Positions 24,635-39,470 of a DNA stretch of 64,000 nt are shown here, piece after piece. The notes beneath the pieces were generated by a model that did no database searches, had not been told where the DNA came from, and saw nothing but the letters and a program-made list of their open reading frames with translations. Position 1 is the stretch's first letter. Each line of letters begins with the position of its first letter. The translations under genes were made by a program, and so were the position numbers. The stretch is from Scylla paramamosain (Eukaryota; Arthropoda; Malacostraca; Decapoda; Portunidae): assembly GCF_035594125.1 (NCBI RefSeq), contig NW_026973728.1, positions 459,731-523,730 on the forward strand, written 5' to 3'.

Positions 24635-25989
24635 ACCAAAAACATGTATTTTGAGTGTTTTTGATCATGTTACCAATAAAAACGCTTAAATACATGCAAA
24701 GAACCCTATTTTTGGTAAATGAAAGGACATTACGAGAAACGTGTATTTTTAAGTTCTTTAAGTACGAAAAAGCTAAGAGCCAGAAATTACACTCTTTATT
24801 GATAAAAAATAAATAAATAAAAAAAATACGATATTTTTTTTCATTCTTATTCATCTTCACAGGTAACGAGGTGCCAAAATTCGGGCAATGTTCAGGAAAT
24901 TATATGAAATAAGAACATTATCAAAAAAGTTAAATTGATCTTTTTTTTTCGGACTGTTATGTACCAAACCCCTTAATTGCATGCAAAGCCACCTATATGG
25001 GGAAATTAAACGTGTTTCCAAGAAAACTGTCTTATAAGTGTTTTTCAGCATGTTAGGAACCAACACGATAAAACCCAAGAAAGTCAGTCTATATGGGAAT
25101 CCAAAACAAAATTACTGAAAACGTGTCTTTTCGGTGTTTTACGTAGAAAATGCTAAAACGCATGGAAACCAACCAAAATGAAGAAATAGAATAACATTAC
25201 CAAAAAGGTATATTTTGAGTTTTTTTTAAATTGTGTATTTTGAGTGTTTTTAACATTCTTAGTTACGAAGTTGGCAAATTACATGCGAAACTACCTTTAT
25301 ATGGGAAAAAAAATTACATCACCAGAAAAATGTCTTTTCATTGTTTTTGAGCGTGATATGCAACAAAGCACTAAAAAGCAGAACAATCACATCACTTGGG
25401 AATAAAACCAACTTCTACAAAGAACATGCCTTTAAGTGTTTTTTAACTCCTTACATACCAAAACGCTAAAACGCATGCAAAACACCCTTTATGGAGAAAC
25501 AGAGTAACATTACCAAAAAACATGTATTTTGAGTGTTTTTGATCATTTTATTTATAAAAACGCTTAAATACATACAAAGAACCTTAGGTTTGGGAAACGA
25601 AAGGACATTAAGAGAAACGTGTATTATGAGTCTTTTTATGTTCCTTAAGTACCAAAAAAGCTAAAACTCACAAATAACACTCTTTATAGAGAAAAGAAAA
25701 ATAATAATATAATTTTTTTTTTTTTTTTTTTGTTATTCATCTTCATAGGTACTAAGTTGCCAAAATTCTGGCAATATTCTTTGGGAATCGAAAACAAAAT
25801 TACTGAAAACGTGTCTTTTCGGTGTTTTACGTAGAAAAACGCTAAAACGGATGCAAACCAACCAATATGAAGAAATAGAATAACATTACCAAAAAGGTAT
25901 TTTTTAAGTGTTTTTGAGCTTGTTACCTACAAAAAACGCGAAAATGGATGCAAAGCACTCCTTATTGGGAGAGAAAAGGACATAACGAG

Positions 25990-26170
25990 AAACGTGTATA
26001 ATGAGTGTCTTATTATTTTCGGGCAAAAGAACTTGTGGTTCACAAGAATCACAACGCAAAAAACGCAAAAATTCGTGTATATAAAGAAGTTTCTTAGATA
26101 CCAAAATGCTGAAACTCATGAATAACAATCTTAATTGGGAAACAGAACAACATTACCAAATGCGTGTATT
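25990..26170 (+). repeat. B1 variant with 'ttgtggttc' insertion, copy 2
   Basis: Same insertion as at 1,166-1,300, followed by the same downstream markers ('ccaaatagcatgcg', 'cttgaagtg', 'cactcctttatgcagaagc'). Confidence 0.85.
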
Positions 26171-27042
26171 TTGAGTGTTTTTTCACATTCTTAGCAAAAC
26201 CCCAAATAGCATGCGAAAGTAGCTTTATGTGGGAAAAAAATGACATTACCCGAAGTGTCTTTTGAGTGTTTTTTGAGCGTGTTAGGCAATAAAGCACTAA
26301 AAAGCAAGGCAATCATATTACATTGGAATAAAACCAACTTTTACCAAGAACTTGCCTTGAAGTGTTTTTCAGCTCCTTACATACCAAATCGCTAAAACGC
26401 ATGCAAAACACTCCTTTATGCAGAAGCAGAATAACATTACCAAAAACAAGTGTTTTTGAGTGTTTTTTATCATATTACCTATAAAAACGCTTAAATACAT
26501 GAAAAGATCCCTATATTTGGAAAAGGAAAGGACATTACGAGAAATGTGTATTATGAATGTTTTGAAGTTCTTTAAGTACCAAATCGTTAAAACCTACAAA
26601 TAACACTCTTTATAGAGAAAAAAAAATTAATAAAATATTAGCATTTTTATTTTTTTGTTATTGATGTTCATAGGTACCAAGACGCCAAAATTCTGCCAAA
26701 ATTCAGGGAAATTATGTGGAAAAATTATGTGTTAATTTTACCTTTTTTTCGGAGTTATGTACCAAACTATAAAGTGTATCCTATTTGGGAAACCTATCTT
26801 TTTTCAGTGTTTTTCCGCATGTTAGGCACCAAAACGATAGATAATATGAAAGTCACTCTATATGGAAATCCTAAAAAAAATTACTGAAAACGTGTCTTTT
26901 AAAAGATTTACGTACAAAAATGCTAAAACGGATGCAAACCAACCAATATGAAAAAATATAATAACATTACCAGAAAAGTATATTTTGTGTGTTTTTGAGC
27001 TTGTTACATAAAAAAAAAGAACTTGCCTTTTAGAGTTTTTGA

Positions 27043-27518
27043 CACGCATTTAGTAAGGTTGTTCTGTTTCTCAATTAATAGTGTTATTCATGAGTTTCAG
27101 CATTTTGGTATCTAGGAAAATTCTCCATATACACGAGTTTTTGCGTTTTTTGCCTTGTGGTTTTTTTGAACTATAAAACATTCATTATACACTTTTCTTG
27201 CATTGTCCCTTTGTTTCCCAATATAGAGTGCTTTGTATCAATTTTTGCGTTTTTTTGTAGGTAACAAGCTCAAAAACACTCAAAATATACATTTCTGGTA
27301 ATGATTTTCTGCTTCTTAATATTGGTTGGTTTGCATCAGTTTTAGCGTTTTTCTACGTAAAACACTGAGAAGACACGTTTTCAGTAATTTTCTTTTGGAT
27401 TCCCACATATAGTGAGTTCCTTATTATTTATTGTTTTGATGCCTAACATGCTGAAAAACACTCAAAAGACAGATTTCTGGTAAGGTCTTTAATTTCCTCA
27501 TATGCGAGGCCTTGCATG
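27043..27518 (-). repeat. Inverted HOR block, copy 2
   Basis: A complete copy of the inverted block, ~476 bp. Read on the - strand it runs C2b, D2, E2, A1, B1 in normal HOR order. On the + strand it starts 'cacgcatttagtaagg' and ends 'gaggccttgcatg'. Both flanks are + strand D1 sequence. The upstream flank has lost A1-D1 relative to copies 3 and 4. Confidence 0.92.
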
Positions 27519-29189
27519 TCTTTTGAGTGTTTTTGAACGTGTTACGCAATAAAGCACTAAAAGGAAGGGCAATCACATTACATGGGAATAAAACCAAATT
27601 TTACGAAGAACTTGCCATTAAGTGTTTTTTGAGTTCCTTACATACCAAAACGCTAAAACGCATGCAAAATACATTTGATGGAGAAACCGAATAATATTAC
27701 CAAATCCATGTATTTTGAGTGTTTTTGATCATGTTATCTATAATAACGCTTAAATATATGCAAAGAACCTTATGTTTGGGAAACGAAAGGACATTACGAG
27801 AAACGTGTATTATGAGTGTTTTTTAAGTTCCTTCAGTACCTAAAAGCTAAAACCCACAAATAACACTCTTTATTTAGAAAAAAGATAATAATAAACAAAA
27901 AATAAAAAAATAGGATTTTTTTTTGTTATTTATCTTTATAGGTACCGAGATGCCAAAATTCTGCCAAAATTTAGGGAATTTATTTGGAAAAAAGAACATT
28001 AGCAAAAAAAGTTAATTATATCTTTTTTTTTCGGATTGTTATGTACCAAACTCTAAAGTGCTTGCAAAGCCACCTATATAGGGAAGTTAAACGACTTTAC
28101 CAGAAACCTGTGTTTTCAGTGTTTTTCAGCATGTTAGGCACCAAAACGATAAATAATATGGAAGTTAGTCAATATGTGAATCCAAAAGAAAATTACTGAA
28201 AACGTATCTTTTCAGTGTTTTACGTAGAAAAACGTTAAAGCGGATGCAAACCAACCTATATGAAGAAATAGAATAACATTACCAAAAAGATATATTTTGA
28301 GTGTTTTTGAGCTTGTTACCTACAAAAAAATGCAAAAATGGATATAAAGCACTCTATATTAGGAAACAAAAGGACATTACGAGAAACGTGTATAATGAGT
28401 GTTTTATAGTTTTAAAAGTACCACAAGGCAATAAACGCAAAAACTCGTGTATATAGAGAAATTTCTTACATAGAAAAAAAAAGATGAAATGCATGAATAA
28501 CACTTTTAATCGATAAACAGAACTACCTTACCAAATTGTGTATTTTGAGTGTTTTTTACATTCTTAGTTACGAAAATACCAAATAACATGCGAAACTACC
28601 TTCATGTGAGAAAAAAAAATGACTACCAAAAAAGTGTCTTTTTAGTGTTTTTGAGCGTGATATGCAACAAAGCACTAAAAAGCACAACAATCACATTACA
28701 TGGGAATAAAACCAACTTTTACGAAGAACTTGCCTTTAAGTGTTTTTTAACTCCTTACATACCAAATCGCTAAAACGCATGCAAAACACCCGTTATGGAG
28801 AAACAGAATAACATTACGAAAAACATGTGTTTTGAGTGTTTTTGATCATGTAACCTATAAAAACGCTTAAATACATGTAAAGAACCCTATGTTTGTATAA
28901 CAAAAGGACATTACGAAAATCGTGTATTATGAGTGTTTTTAAGTTCCTTAAGTACCAAAAAGCTAAAACCCACAAAAAAACACTCTTTATAGAGAGAATG
29001 TTTTTTTTTTTGTTATTCATCTTCATAGGTACCGAGATGCCAAAATTCTGGCAAAATTCATGGAAATTTTATTAAAAAAAATCATCATAAAAAAATAATA
29101 TTAGATTTTTTCCGGAGTTATGTACAAACCTTGAAGTGCAGGAAATTCCTCCTATATGGGGAAATTACACGACTTTACCAGAAACCTGT

Positions 29190-29640
29190 CTTTTGAGTGT
29201 TTTTCAGCAATTTCAAAAAATATTACTGAAAACGTGTCTTTCAGTGATTTACGAAGAAAAACGCTAAACGGATGTAAACCAACCAATATGAAGAAATAGA
29301 ATAACATTACAAAAAAGATATATTTTGATGTGTTTTTGAGCTTGTTACCTACAAAAAATGCAAAAATGGAAGGAAAGCACTTTATATTGGCAAAGAAAAG
29401 GACATTACGAGAAACGTGTATGAGTGTTTTATAGTTTGAGAAGAACCACAAGGTAAAAAACTCAAAAACTTGTGTACTTAAAGAAGTTTCTGACATACCA
29501 AAAAGTTGAAACTCATGAATAACACTTTTAATTTTGAAACAGAAATACCTTACCAAATGTGTGTATTAGAAATGTTTCTTACATACCAAAATGCTGAAAT
29601 TCATGAATAACAGTTTTAATTAAGAAATAGAACAACCTTA
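29190..29640 (+). repeat. Short-D2 / long-B1 cassette, copy 2
   Basis: Same pair of variants as near 16,640-17,090, displaced by about 12.56 kb. Flanking sequence also matches for several kb on either side. Confidence 0.85.
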
Positions 29641-32600
29641 CTAAATGCCTGTGTTTTGAGTTTTTTTCACATTCTTAGTTACCAAAACCCCAAATTCCAT
29701 GCAAAACTAGCTTTATATGGGAAAACAAATGATATTACCAGAAAAGTGTCTTTTGAGTGTTTTTGAGCGTGTTAGGCAATAAAGCTCTAAAAAGCAGGGC
29801 AATCATATTACATGGGAATAAAAACAACTTTTACCAAGAACTTGCCTTTAAGTGTTTTTGAGCTCATTACATACCAAAACGCTAAAATGCATGCAAAACA
29901 TCTTTTATGGAGAAACAAAATAAGATTAACAAAAACATATATTTTGAGTGTTTTTGATCATGTTATCTATAAAAACGCTCAAATGCATGCAAAGAACCTT
30001 ATGTTTACGAAACGAAAGGACACTACGAGAAATGTGTATTATAGGTGTTTTTAATTTCCTTAAGTACCAAAAAGCTAAAACCCACAAATAAGACTCTTTA
30101 TTTAGAAAAAAAAAGTAAGAAAATGAAAAAATAGGATTTTTTTTTTTTTTGTCATTTATCTTCATATGTACCGAGATGCTAAAATTCTGGGAAAATTCAG
30201 GACTATTATATGATAAAAGAAAATTATCAAAAAAGTTAGTTTTAGCTTTTTTCGAATTGTTATGTACCAAACCCTAAAGTGCATCCAAAGACTCCTATAT
30301 GAGGAAATTAAACGATCTTAACAGAAATCTGTTTTTTGAGTGTTTTACAGGATGTTAGGCACCAAAACGATAAATAATAAGGAACTCACTCTATATGAGA
30401 ATCCAAAACAAAATTGCTGAAAACGTGTTTTTTATGTGGTTTACGTAGAAAAAAACGCTAAAACGGATGCAAACCAACCAATATCAAGAAATAGAAAAAT
30501 ATTACCAAAAAGATATATTTTGAGTGTTTTTGAGCTTGTTACCTACAATAAACGCGAAAATTGATGCAAAGCACTCTATATTAGAAAACAAAAGGACTTT
30601 GCAAGAAAAGTATAAAATAAGTTCTTTTTTATAGTTCAAAAGAACCAAAAGGCAAAAAACACAAAAACTCGTGTATATGGAGAAGGTTCCTAGATACCAA
30701 AATGCTGAAACTCATGAATAACACTCTTAATTGAGAAACAGAACAATCTTACTAAATGTGTGTATTTTGAGTGCTTTTAACATTCTTAGTTACCAAAACC
30801 CCAAATTGCATGCAAAACAACCTTTATGTGAGAAAAAAATGACATTATCAGAAAAGTGTCTTTTAAGTGTTTCTGAGCGTGATAGGCAATAAAGCATTAA
30901 AAAGCAGGGCAATCATATTACATTGGAAAAACACCAATTTATACCAAAAACTTGCGTTTAAGTGTTTTTGAGCTCCTTATATACCAAACCGCTAAAACGC
31001 ATGCAAAACAAACTTTATGGAGAAACAGAACAACATTACCAAAAAAATGTATTTTGAATGTTTTTGATCATGTTATCTATAAAAACGCTTAAATACATGC
31101 AAAGAACATTATATTTGGGAAACAAAAGGAAATTACGAGAAACTTGTATTATAAGTGTTTTTTTTAATTTCCTTAAGTACCAAAAAGCTAAAACCCACAA
31201 ATAAAACTCTTTATTTAGAAAAAAAAAAAAATGGGAATATTTAATTTTTTTTTTTTTTTGTTATTCATATTCATGGGTACCGAGATGCCAAAATTCTGGC
31301 AATAAAAGAATATTATCAAAAAAGTTAATTTCAGCTTTTTTTTCGGACTGTTATGTACCAAACCCTAAAGTGCATGCAAAGCCTGCTATAATAGGAAATT
31401 AAACGACCTTACCAGAAATCTGTGTTTTGAGTGTTTTTTTTAGCAGTGTTAGGAAGTAAAACGATAAATAATAAGGAACTCACTCTATATGGAAATCCAA
31501 AACAAAGTTACTCAAAACGTGTCTTCTCAGCGTTTTACGTAGAAAAAACACTAAAACGGATGCAAAGCAACCAATATCAAGAAATTGAAAAACGTTACTA
31601 AAAAGATATATTTTGAGTGTTTTTGAGCTTTTTACCTACAAAATACACGAAAATTCATGCAAAGCACTCTATATTGGGAAACAAAAGGACATTGCAAGAA
31701 AAGTGTATAATGAGTGTTTTATAGTTCAAAAGAACCACAAGGCAAAAAACGCAAAATCTCGTGTATATAGAGAGGTTTCCTAGATACAAAAATGCTAAAA
31801 CTCATGTATAACACTCTTAATTGAGAAACAGAACAACCTTAACAAATGCGTGTATTTTGAGTGCTTTTCATATTCTTAGTTACCAAAATCGAAATTGCAT
31901 GCGAAAATAGATTTGTGGGAAAAAAAAAAGACTTTACCAGATAAAATGTCTTTTGAGTGTTTTTGAGCGTGATAGGCAATAAAGCATTAAAAAGGAGGGC
32001 AATGACATTACACTGGAGGAAAACGTATTTTTACCAAGAACTTGCCTTTAAGTATTTTTGAGCTCCTTATATACCAAAACACTAAAACGCATGCAAAACA
32101 CCATTTATGGTTAAACAGAATAACATTACCAAAAACATGTATTTTGAGTGTTTTTGATCATGTTACCAATAAAAACGCTTAAATACATGCAGAGAACACT
32201 ATTTTTGTGAAATGAAAGGAGATTACGAGAAACGTGTATTATGAGTGTTTTTAAGTTCATTAATTACCAAAAACGTAAAAGCCACAAATAACACTCTTTA
32301 TTTAAAAAAAAAAATGCAATATTTTTTTTTCTTTCGAATTCATATTCACAGGTACCGAAATGCCAAATTTTGAGGAAAATTCAGGAATTTATGTGAAATA
32401 AGATCATTATCAAAAAAGTTATATTTAATTTTTTTTTCGGACTGTTATGTACCAAACCCCTAAAGTGCATGCAAAGCCACCTATATGGGGAAATTAAAGG
32501 TCTTTGCCAGAAAACGGTCTTATGAGTGATTTTCAGCATGTTAGGAACCAACACGATAAATAACATGGAAGTCAATCTATATGGGAATCCAAAACAAAAT

Positions 32601-35600
32601 TACTAAAAACGTGTCTTTTCGGTGTTTTACATAGAAAAACGCTAAAATGGATGCAAACCAACCAATATGACGAAAAAAAATAATATTACCAAAAAGGTAT
32701 ATTTTAAGTGTTTTTAAAATTGTTACCTACAAAAAACGCGAAAATGGATGGAAAGCACTCTATATTGGAAGGCAAAAGGACATTACGAGAAACGTGTGTA
32801 ATGACTGTTTTATAGTTTCACAAGAACTACAAGGCAAAAAACCGCAAAAACTCTTCTATATAGAGAAGTTTCTTACATTCCAAAATGCTGAAAATCTGGA
32901 ACAACACTCTTAATTGAGAAATAGAAAAATCATACTAAATGCGTGTAATTTGCGTGCTTTTCACATTCTTGGTTATCAAAACCCCAAATTGCATGCGAAA
33001 CCAGCTTTATGTGGGAAAAAAATGACATTACCAGAAAAATGTCTTTTGAGTGTTTTTCAGCGTGTTAGGCAATAAAGCACTAAAAAGCAGGGCAATCACA
33101 TTACATTGGAATAAAACCTATTTTTAACAAGAACTTGCCTTTAAGTATATTTGAGCTCCTTATATACCAAAACACTTAAATGCATGGAAAATACACATTA
33201 TGGTGAAACAGAATAACATTACCAAAAACATGTATTTTGAGTGTTTTTGATCATGTTACCAATAAAAACGCTTAAATACATGCAAAAAACGCTATTTTTG
33301 GGAAATGAAAGGATATTACGAGAAACGTGTATTATGAGTGTTCATTAAGTACGAAAAAGCTAATAGCCACAAATTACACTCTTTATTGAGAAAAAATAAA
33401 TAAATAAAAAAAATACGGTATTTTTTTTTCATTCTTATTCACCTTCACAGGTAACGTGGTGCCAAAATTCGGGCAAAGTTCAGGAAATTATATGAAATAA
33501 GAACATTATCAAAAAAGTTAAATTTAGCTTTATTTTCGGACTCTTATGTACCAAACCCTTAAAGTGCATGCAAAGCCACCTATATGGGGAAATTAAACGT
33601 CTTTGCCAAAAAACTGTCTTATGAGTGTTTTTTCAGCATGTTAGGAACCAACACGATAAAACCCAAGAAAGTCAATCTATATGGGAATCCAAAACAAAAT
33701 TACTGAAAACGTGTCTTTTCGGTGTTTTACGTAGAAAACGCTAAAACGGATGCAAATCAACTAAAATGAAGAAATAGAATAACATTACCAAAAAGGTATA
33801 TTTTGACTTTTTGAAGTTGTTACCTACAAAAAACGCGAAAATGCATGGAAAGCACTCGATATTGGGAAGCAAATGGACATTACGAGAAACGAGTATAATG
33901 AGTGTTTTATAGTTTCATAAGAACCACAAGGCAAAAACCGCAAAAAATCGTGTATATAAAGAAGTTTCTTACATTCCAAAATGCTGAAACTCATGAATTA
34001 GACTTTTAATTGAGAAACAGAAGTATCTTACCAAATGTGAGTATTTTTAGTGTTTTTCACATTCTAAGTTACGAAAATCCGAAATTACTAGCGAAACTAG
34101 TTTTATGTAGGAAAAAATGACATTACCAGAAGAGTGTCTTTTGAGTGTTTTAGAGCATGATATACAACAAAGCACTAAAAAGCAGAACAATCACATTACA
34201 TGGGAATAAAACCAACTTTTACCAAAAACATGCCTTTAAGTGTTTTTAACTCTTTACATAAGAAAACGATAAACGCATGCAAAACACCCTTTATGGAGAA
34301 ACAAAATAACATTACTAAAAACATGAATTTAAGTGTTTTTGATGATGTTACCTATAAAAACGGTTAAATATATGTAAAGAACCCTATGTTTGTGAAATGA
34401 ATGGATATTACGAAAATTATGTATTATGAGAGTTTTTAGGTTCCTTAAGTACCAAAAAGTTAATACACTCAAATAACACTCTTTATAGAGAAAAAAGAAA
34501 TATAAAGAAATGAATAAATTTTTTTTTTATTTTGTTATTCATCTTCATAGGTACCGAGATGCTAGAATTCCGGCAAAATTCAGGGAAAATTCGTAAAGAA
34601 AAAATTAACAAAAAAAATAAATTTAGCTTTTTTCCGCAGTTATGTAACAAACCCTGAAGTGCATGCAAAGCTACCTCTATGGGAAAATTACATGACTTTA
34701 CCATAAACCTGTACCAGAAGCAATTTCAACAGTATTACTGAAAACGAGTCTTTTCGGAGATTTACAAAGAAAAACGCTAAAACGGATGCAAACCAACCAA
34801 TATGAAGAAGTAGAATAACATTACCAAAAATATATATTTTGAGTGTTTTTCAGCGTGTTACCTACAAAAAATGCAAAAATGGATGGAAAGCACTTTATAT
34901 TAGGAAACAAAAGAACATTACGAGAAATGAGAAAATATGAGTGTTTAATAGTTTCACAAGAACCACAAGGCAATAAACGCAAAAACTCGTGTATATAGAG
35001 AAGTTTCTTACATACCAAAATGATGAAATGCATGAATAACACTTTTAATCGAGAAACAGAACTACCTTACCAAATTGTGTATTTTGAGTGTTTTTCACAT
35101 TGTTAGTTACGAAATTGCCAAATTACATGCGAAACTACCTTTTTGTGGGAAAAAAATTGACATTACCAGAAAAATGTCTTTTGAGTGTTTTTCAGCGTGT
35201 TATACAACAAATCAATAAAAAGCAGAACAATCACATCACTTGGGAATAAAACCAACTTTTACGAAGAACTTGCCTTTAAGTGTTTTTTAACTCCTTACAT
35301 ACCAAAACGCTAAAACACATGTAAAACACCCTTTATGGAGAAACAGAATAACATTACCAAAAATATGTATTTTGAGTGTTTTTTAATCATGTTACCTATA
35401 AAAACGCTTAAATACATGTAAAGAACCCTATGTTTGTATAAGAAAAGGACATTACGAAAATCGTGTATTATGAATGTTTTTAAGTTCCTTAAGTACCAAA
35501 AAGCTAAAAGTCACAAATAACACTTTATAGAGAGAGAAAAAAATTTTGTTATTCATCTTCATAGGTACCGAGATACCAAAATTCTGGAAAAATTCAGGGA

Positions 35601-35729
35601 AATTCATTATAAAAAATAATTTTAGCTTTATGCTTTAGCTTTATGTACCAAACCCTGAAGTGCATGCAAAGCCACCTATATGGAGAAATTACTCGACTTT
35701 ACCAGAAACCTGTCTTATGACTGTTTTTT

Positions 35730-36180
35730 TCAGCAATTTCAACGATATTACAGAAAACGTGTCTTTTCAGTGATTTTCGTAGAAAACGCTAAAACGGATG
35801 CAAACCAACCAGTATGAAGAAATAGAATAACATTAAAAAATATATATATATTTTGATGTCTTCTTGAGCTTGTTACCTACAAAAAAATGCGAAAATAGAT
35901 GAAACGCAATCTATATTAGGAAAGAAAAGGACATTACGAGAAACGTGTATAATGAGTGTTTTATAGTTTCACAAGAACCACAAGGCAAAAAACTCAAAAA
36001 CTCGTGTACATAATAAAGTTTATTATATACCAAAATGCTGAAACTCATGAATAACACTTTTAATTGAGAAACAGAACTACCTTACCAAATGTGTGTATTA
36101 GAGAAGTTTCTTGCATACCAAAATGCTGAAACTCATGAATAACACTTTTAATTATGAAACAGAACAACCTTACTAAATGC
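35730..36180 (+). repeat. Short-D2 / long-B1 cassette, copy 3
   Basis: Short D2 ('cagcaatttcaacgatatta', ~35,731) and duplicated B1 tail ('gtgtattagagaagtttctt', ~36,092). A1 here contains 'gatgaaacgcaatctat', a marker shared with copy 4. Confidence 0.85.
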
Positions 36181-39100
36181 CTGTATTTTGAGCGTTTTTC
36201 ACATTCTTAGTTACCAAAACCCCAAATTCCATGCGAAACTAGCTTGATGTGGGAAAAAAATAATATTACCAGAAAATGTCTTTCGAGTGTTTTTGAGCGT
36301 GTTAGGCAATAAACCACAAAAAGCAGTGCAATCACATTACATAGGAATAAAAACCAACTTTTACCAAGAACTTGCCTTTAGGTGTTTTTGAGCTCATTAC
36401 ATACCAAAACGCTAAAACGCATGCAAAACACCTTTTATGTACAAACACAATAACATTACCAAAAACATGTATTTTGAGTGTTTTTGATCATGTTATCTAT
36501 AAAAACGCTTAAATACATGCAAAGGACCTTATGTTTGGGAAACGAAAGGACATTACGAGAAATATGTATTATGAGTGTTTTTTAGTTCCGTAAGTACCAA
36601 AAAGCTAAAACCCACAAATAACACTCTTTATTTAGAAAAAAAATAAAATAAAAAAAAAAATTGGATTTTTTTTTTTTTGTTGTTCATCTTTATAGGTACA
36701 AAGATGCCAAAATTTTGGCAAAATTCCGGGCTATAATATGATAAAAGAAAATGATCAAAAAAGTTAATTTTAGCTTTTTTTTCGGACTGTTATATACCAA
36801 ACCCTAAATTGTATGCAAATCCTCCTATATGAGGAAATTAAACGACCTTAGAAGAAATCTGTGTTTTGAGTGTTTTTTTTTCAGAATGTTAGGCACCAAA
36901 ACGATAAATAAATAAGGAACTCACTCTATATGGGAATTCAAAACAAAATTACTGAAAACGTGTCTTCTCAGTGTTTTACGTAGAAAAACGGTGAAACGGA
37001 TACAAACCAACTAATATAAAAAAAATAGAAAAACATTACCAAAAAGGTATATTTTGAGTTTTTTGAGCTAGTTACCTACAAATAACATGAAAATTGATGC
37101 AAAGCACTCTATATTAGGAAATAAAAGGACATTGCAAGAAAAGTGTATAATGAGTGTTTTATAGTTAAAAAAAAAACAAAAGGCAAAAAACGCAAAAACA
37201 TATGGATATGGAGAAGTTTCCTAGATACCAAAATGCTGAAACTCATGAATAACATTCCTAATTGAGAAACAGAACAACCTTACTAAATGCGTGTATTTTG
37301 AGAGCTTTTCACATTCTTAGTTACCAAAACCCCAAATTGCATGCGAAACCAGCTTTATGTGAGAAAAAAATGACATTACCAGAATAATGTCTTTTGAGTG
37401 TTTTTGAGCCTGATAAGCAATAAAGCACTAGAAAGCAGGGCAATCACATTACATTTGAATAAAACCAATTTTTTTATCAAGAACATGCCTTTAAGTGATT
37501 TTGAGCTCCTTATATATTAAACCACTAAAACGCATGTAAAACAAACTTTATGGGGAAACAGAATAAAATTACCAAAAACATGTATTTTGAGTGTTTTTGA
37601 TCGTGTTATCTATAAAAACGCTTAAATACATGCAAAGAACCTTATGTTTGGGAAAGAAAAGGACATTTCGAGAAACGTATATTATGAGTGTTTTTAAGTT
37701 TGTTAAGTACCAAAAACCTAAAACCCACTCTTTATTTAGAAAAATAAATAAATAAAAAAATAAAAAAAATAGGAATTTTTTTTTTTTTGTTATTCATCTT
37801 CATAGGTACCGAAATGCCAAAATTCAAGGCAATTATATGATAAGAGAATATTATCAAAAAAGTTGATTTTAGCTTTTTTTTTGGACTGTTATGTACCAAA
37901 CCCTAAACTGCCTCTTATATAAGGAAATTAAACGACCTTACCAGAAATCTGTCTTTTGGGTGTTTTTCAGCATGTTAGTCACCAAAATGATAAATAATAA
38001 GGAACTCACATTATATGGGAATGCAAAACAAAATTACTGAAAACGTGTCTTCCCAGTGTTTTACGTAGAAAAACGCTAAAATAAATGCAAACCAACCAAT
38101 ATCAAGAAATAGAAAAAACATTACCAAAAAGGTATATTTTGATTGTTTTTGAGCTTGTTACCTACAAAAAAAAACGCTAAAATTGATACAATGCACTCTA
38201 TATTGGGAAACAAAGGGACATTGCAAGAAAAGTATATAATGAGTGTATTATAGTTCAAAAGAACAACAAGGTAAAAAACGCAAAAACTCGTGTATATGGA
38301 GAAGTTTCTTAGATACCAAAATGCTGAAACTCATGAATAACACATGAGAAACAGAAAAACCTTACCAAATTTGTGTATTTTGAGTGTTTTTCATATTCTT
38401 AGTTACCAAAAACCCAAATTTCATGCAAACCAGATTTATGTGCGAAAACATGACATTTCCAGAAAAATGTCTTTTGAGTGTTTTTGAGCGTTATAGGCAA
38501 TAAAGCACTAAAAAGTAGGGCAATAACTTTTCATTGGAATAAAACCAATTTTTTTTAGCAAGAACTTGCCTTTAAATGTTTTTGAGCTCCTTATATACCA
38601 AACCGCTAAAACGTATGCAAAACAAACTTTATGGAGAAACAGAATAACATTACCAAAAACATGTAATTTGGGTGTTTTTTATTATGTTATCTATAAAAAC
38701 GCTTAAATACATGCAAAGAACATTATGTTTGGGAAACAAAAGGACATTACGAGAAACGTGTATTATGAGTGTTTTTTTTTAAGTTCCTTAAGTACCAAAA
38801 AGGTAAAACAATAACACTCTTTATTTAGAAAAAAAAAAAAAATAGGAATTTTTTTTTTCATCTTCATAGGTGCCGAGATGCCAAAATTCTGGAAAAATTC
38901 AGGAAAGTTATATGAACAAAAGAATATTATCAAAAAAGTTAATTTTAGCTCTTTTTTTCGGACTGTTATGTACCAAACCCTAAAGTGCATGCAAAGTCTC
39001 CTATATGAGGAAACTGAACGACCTTACCAGAAATCTGTCTTTTGAGTGTTTTTCAGCATGTTAGGCACTAAAACGATAAATAATAAGGAACTCACTCTAT

Positions 39101-39470
39101 ATGGGAATCAAAAACAAAATTACTGAAAATGTATCTTCTCAGTGTTTTACATAGAAAAACGCAAAAACTCGTGTATATAAAACTCATGAATAACAATCTT
39201 AATTGAGAAACCGAACAACCTTAGTAAATGCGTGTAGTTTGAGTGTTTTTCATATTCCTAGTTAGCAATACCCAAAATTGCATGCAAAATTAGCTTTATG
39301 AGGGAAAAAAATGAAATGACCAGAAGTTTCTTTTAATTGTTTTTGAGCGTGTTAGGCAATGAAGTACTAAAAAGTAGGGCAATCACATTACATGGGAATA
39401 AAACCAACTCTTACCAAGAACTTGCCAATATGTGTTTTTGAGCTCCTTACATACCAAACCGCTAAAACGA

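Larger units (their letters stand above)
20504..27042 (+). repeat. HOR satellite array, segment IIb
   Basis: HOR copies in + orientation, E2 starts near 21,203, 22,334, 23,439, 24,549, 25,132, 25,820 and 26,901. Irregular units: 24,549-25,132 is shortened by a fold-back junction; 25,132-25,820 lacks most of A1/B1 (~25,225) and C2b (~25,775). At ~27,010 an A1 start is joined to a D1 end ('aaaagaacttgcctttt'). No gene seen. Confidence 0.93.
27519..39470 (+). repeat. HOR satellite array, segment IIc
   Basis: HOR copies in + orientation, E2 starts near 28,213, 29,241, 30,434, 31,527, 32,620, 33,720, 34,755, 35,768, 36,969, 38,053 and 39,139. Short-D2 units end at 29,241, 34,755 and 35,768. Long-B1 units run 29,241-30,434 and 35,768-36,969. 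At ~39,155 E2 is joined to B1. The array ends inside an E1 at ~39,470 ('accgctaaaacgag'), where monomeric block 2 starts. The antisense open frame at 29,152-29,556, 134 codons and the longest in the window, is a repeat read-through. Confidence 0.95.

Noticed and set aside
29152..29556. 134-codon antisense open frame as a gene
   Set aside because: It spans several satellite monomers, and a near-identical peptide recurs at 16,606-16,890 and, more weakly, at 49,688-49,876 and 34,821-35,042. No domain, no start context, no conserved length.
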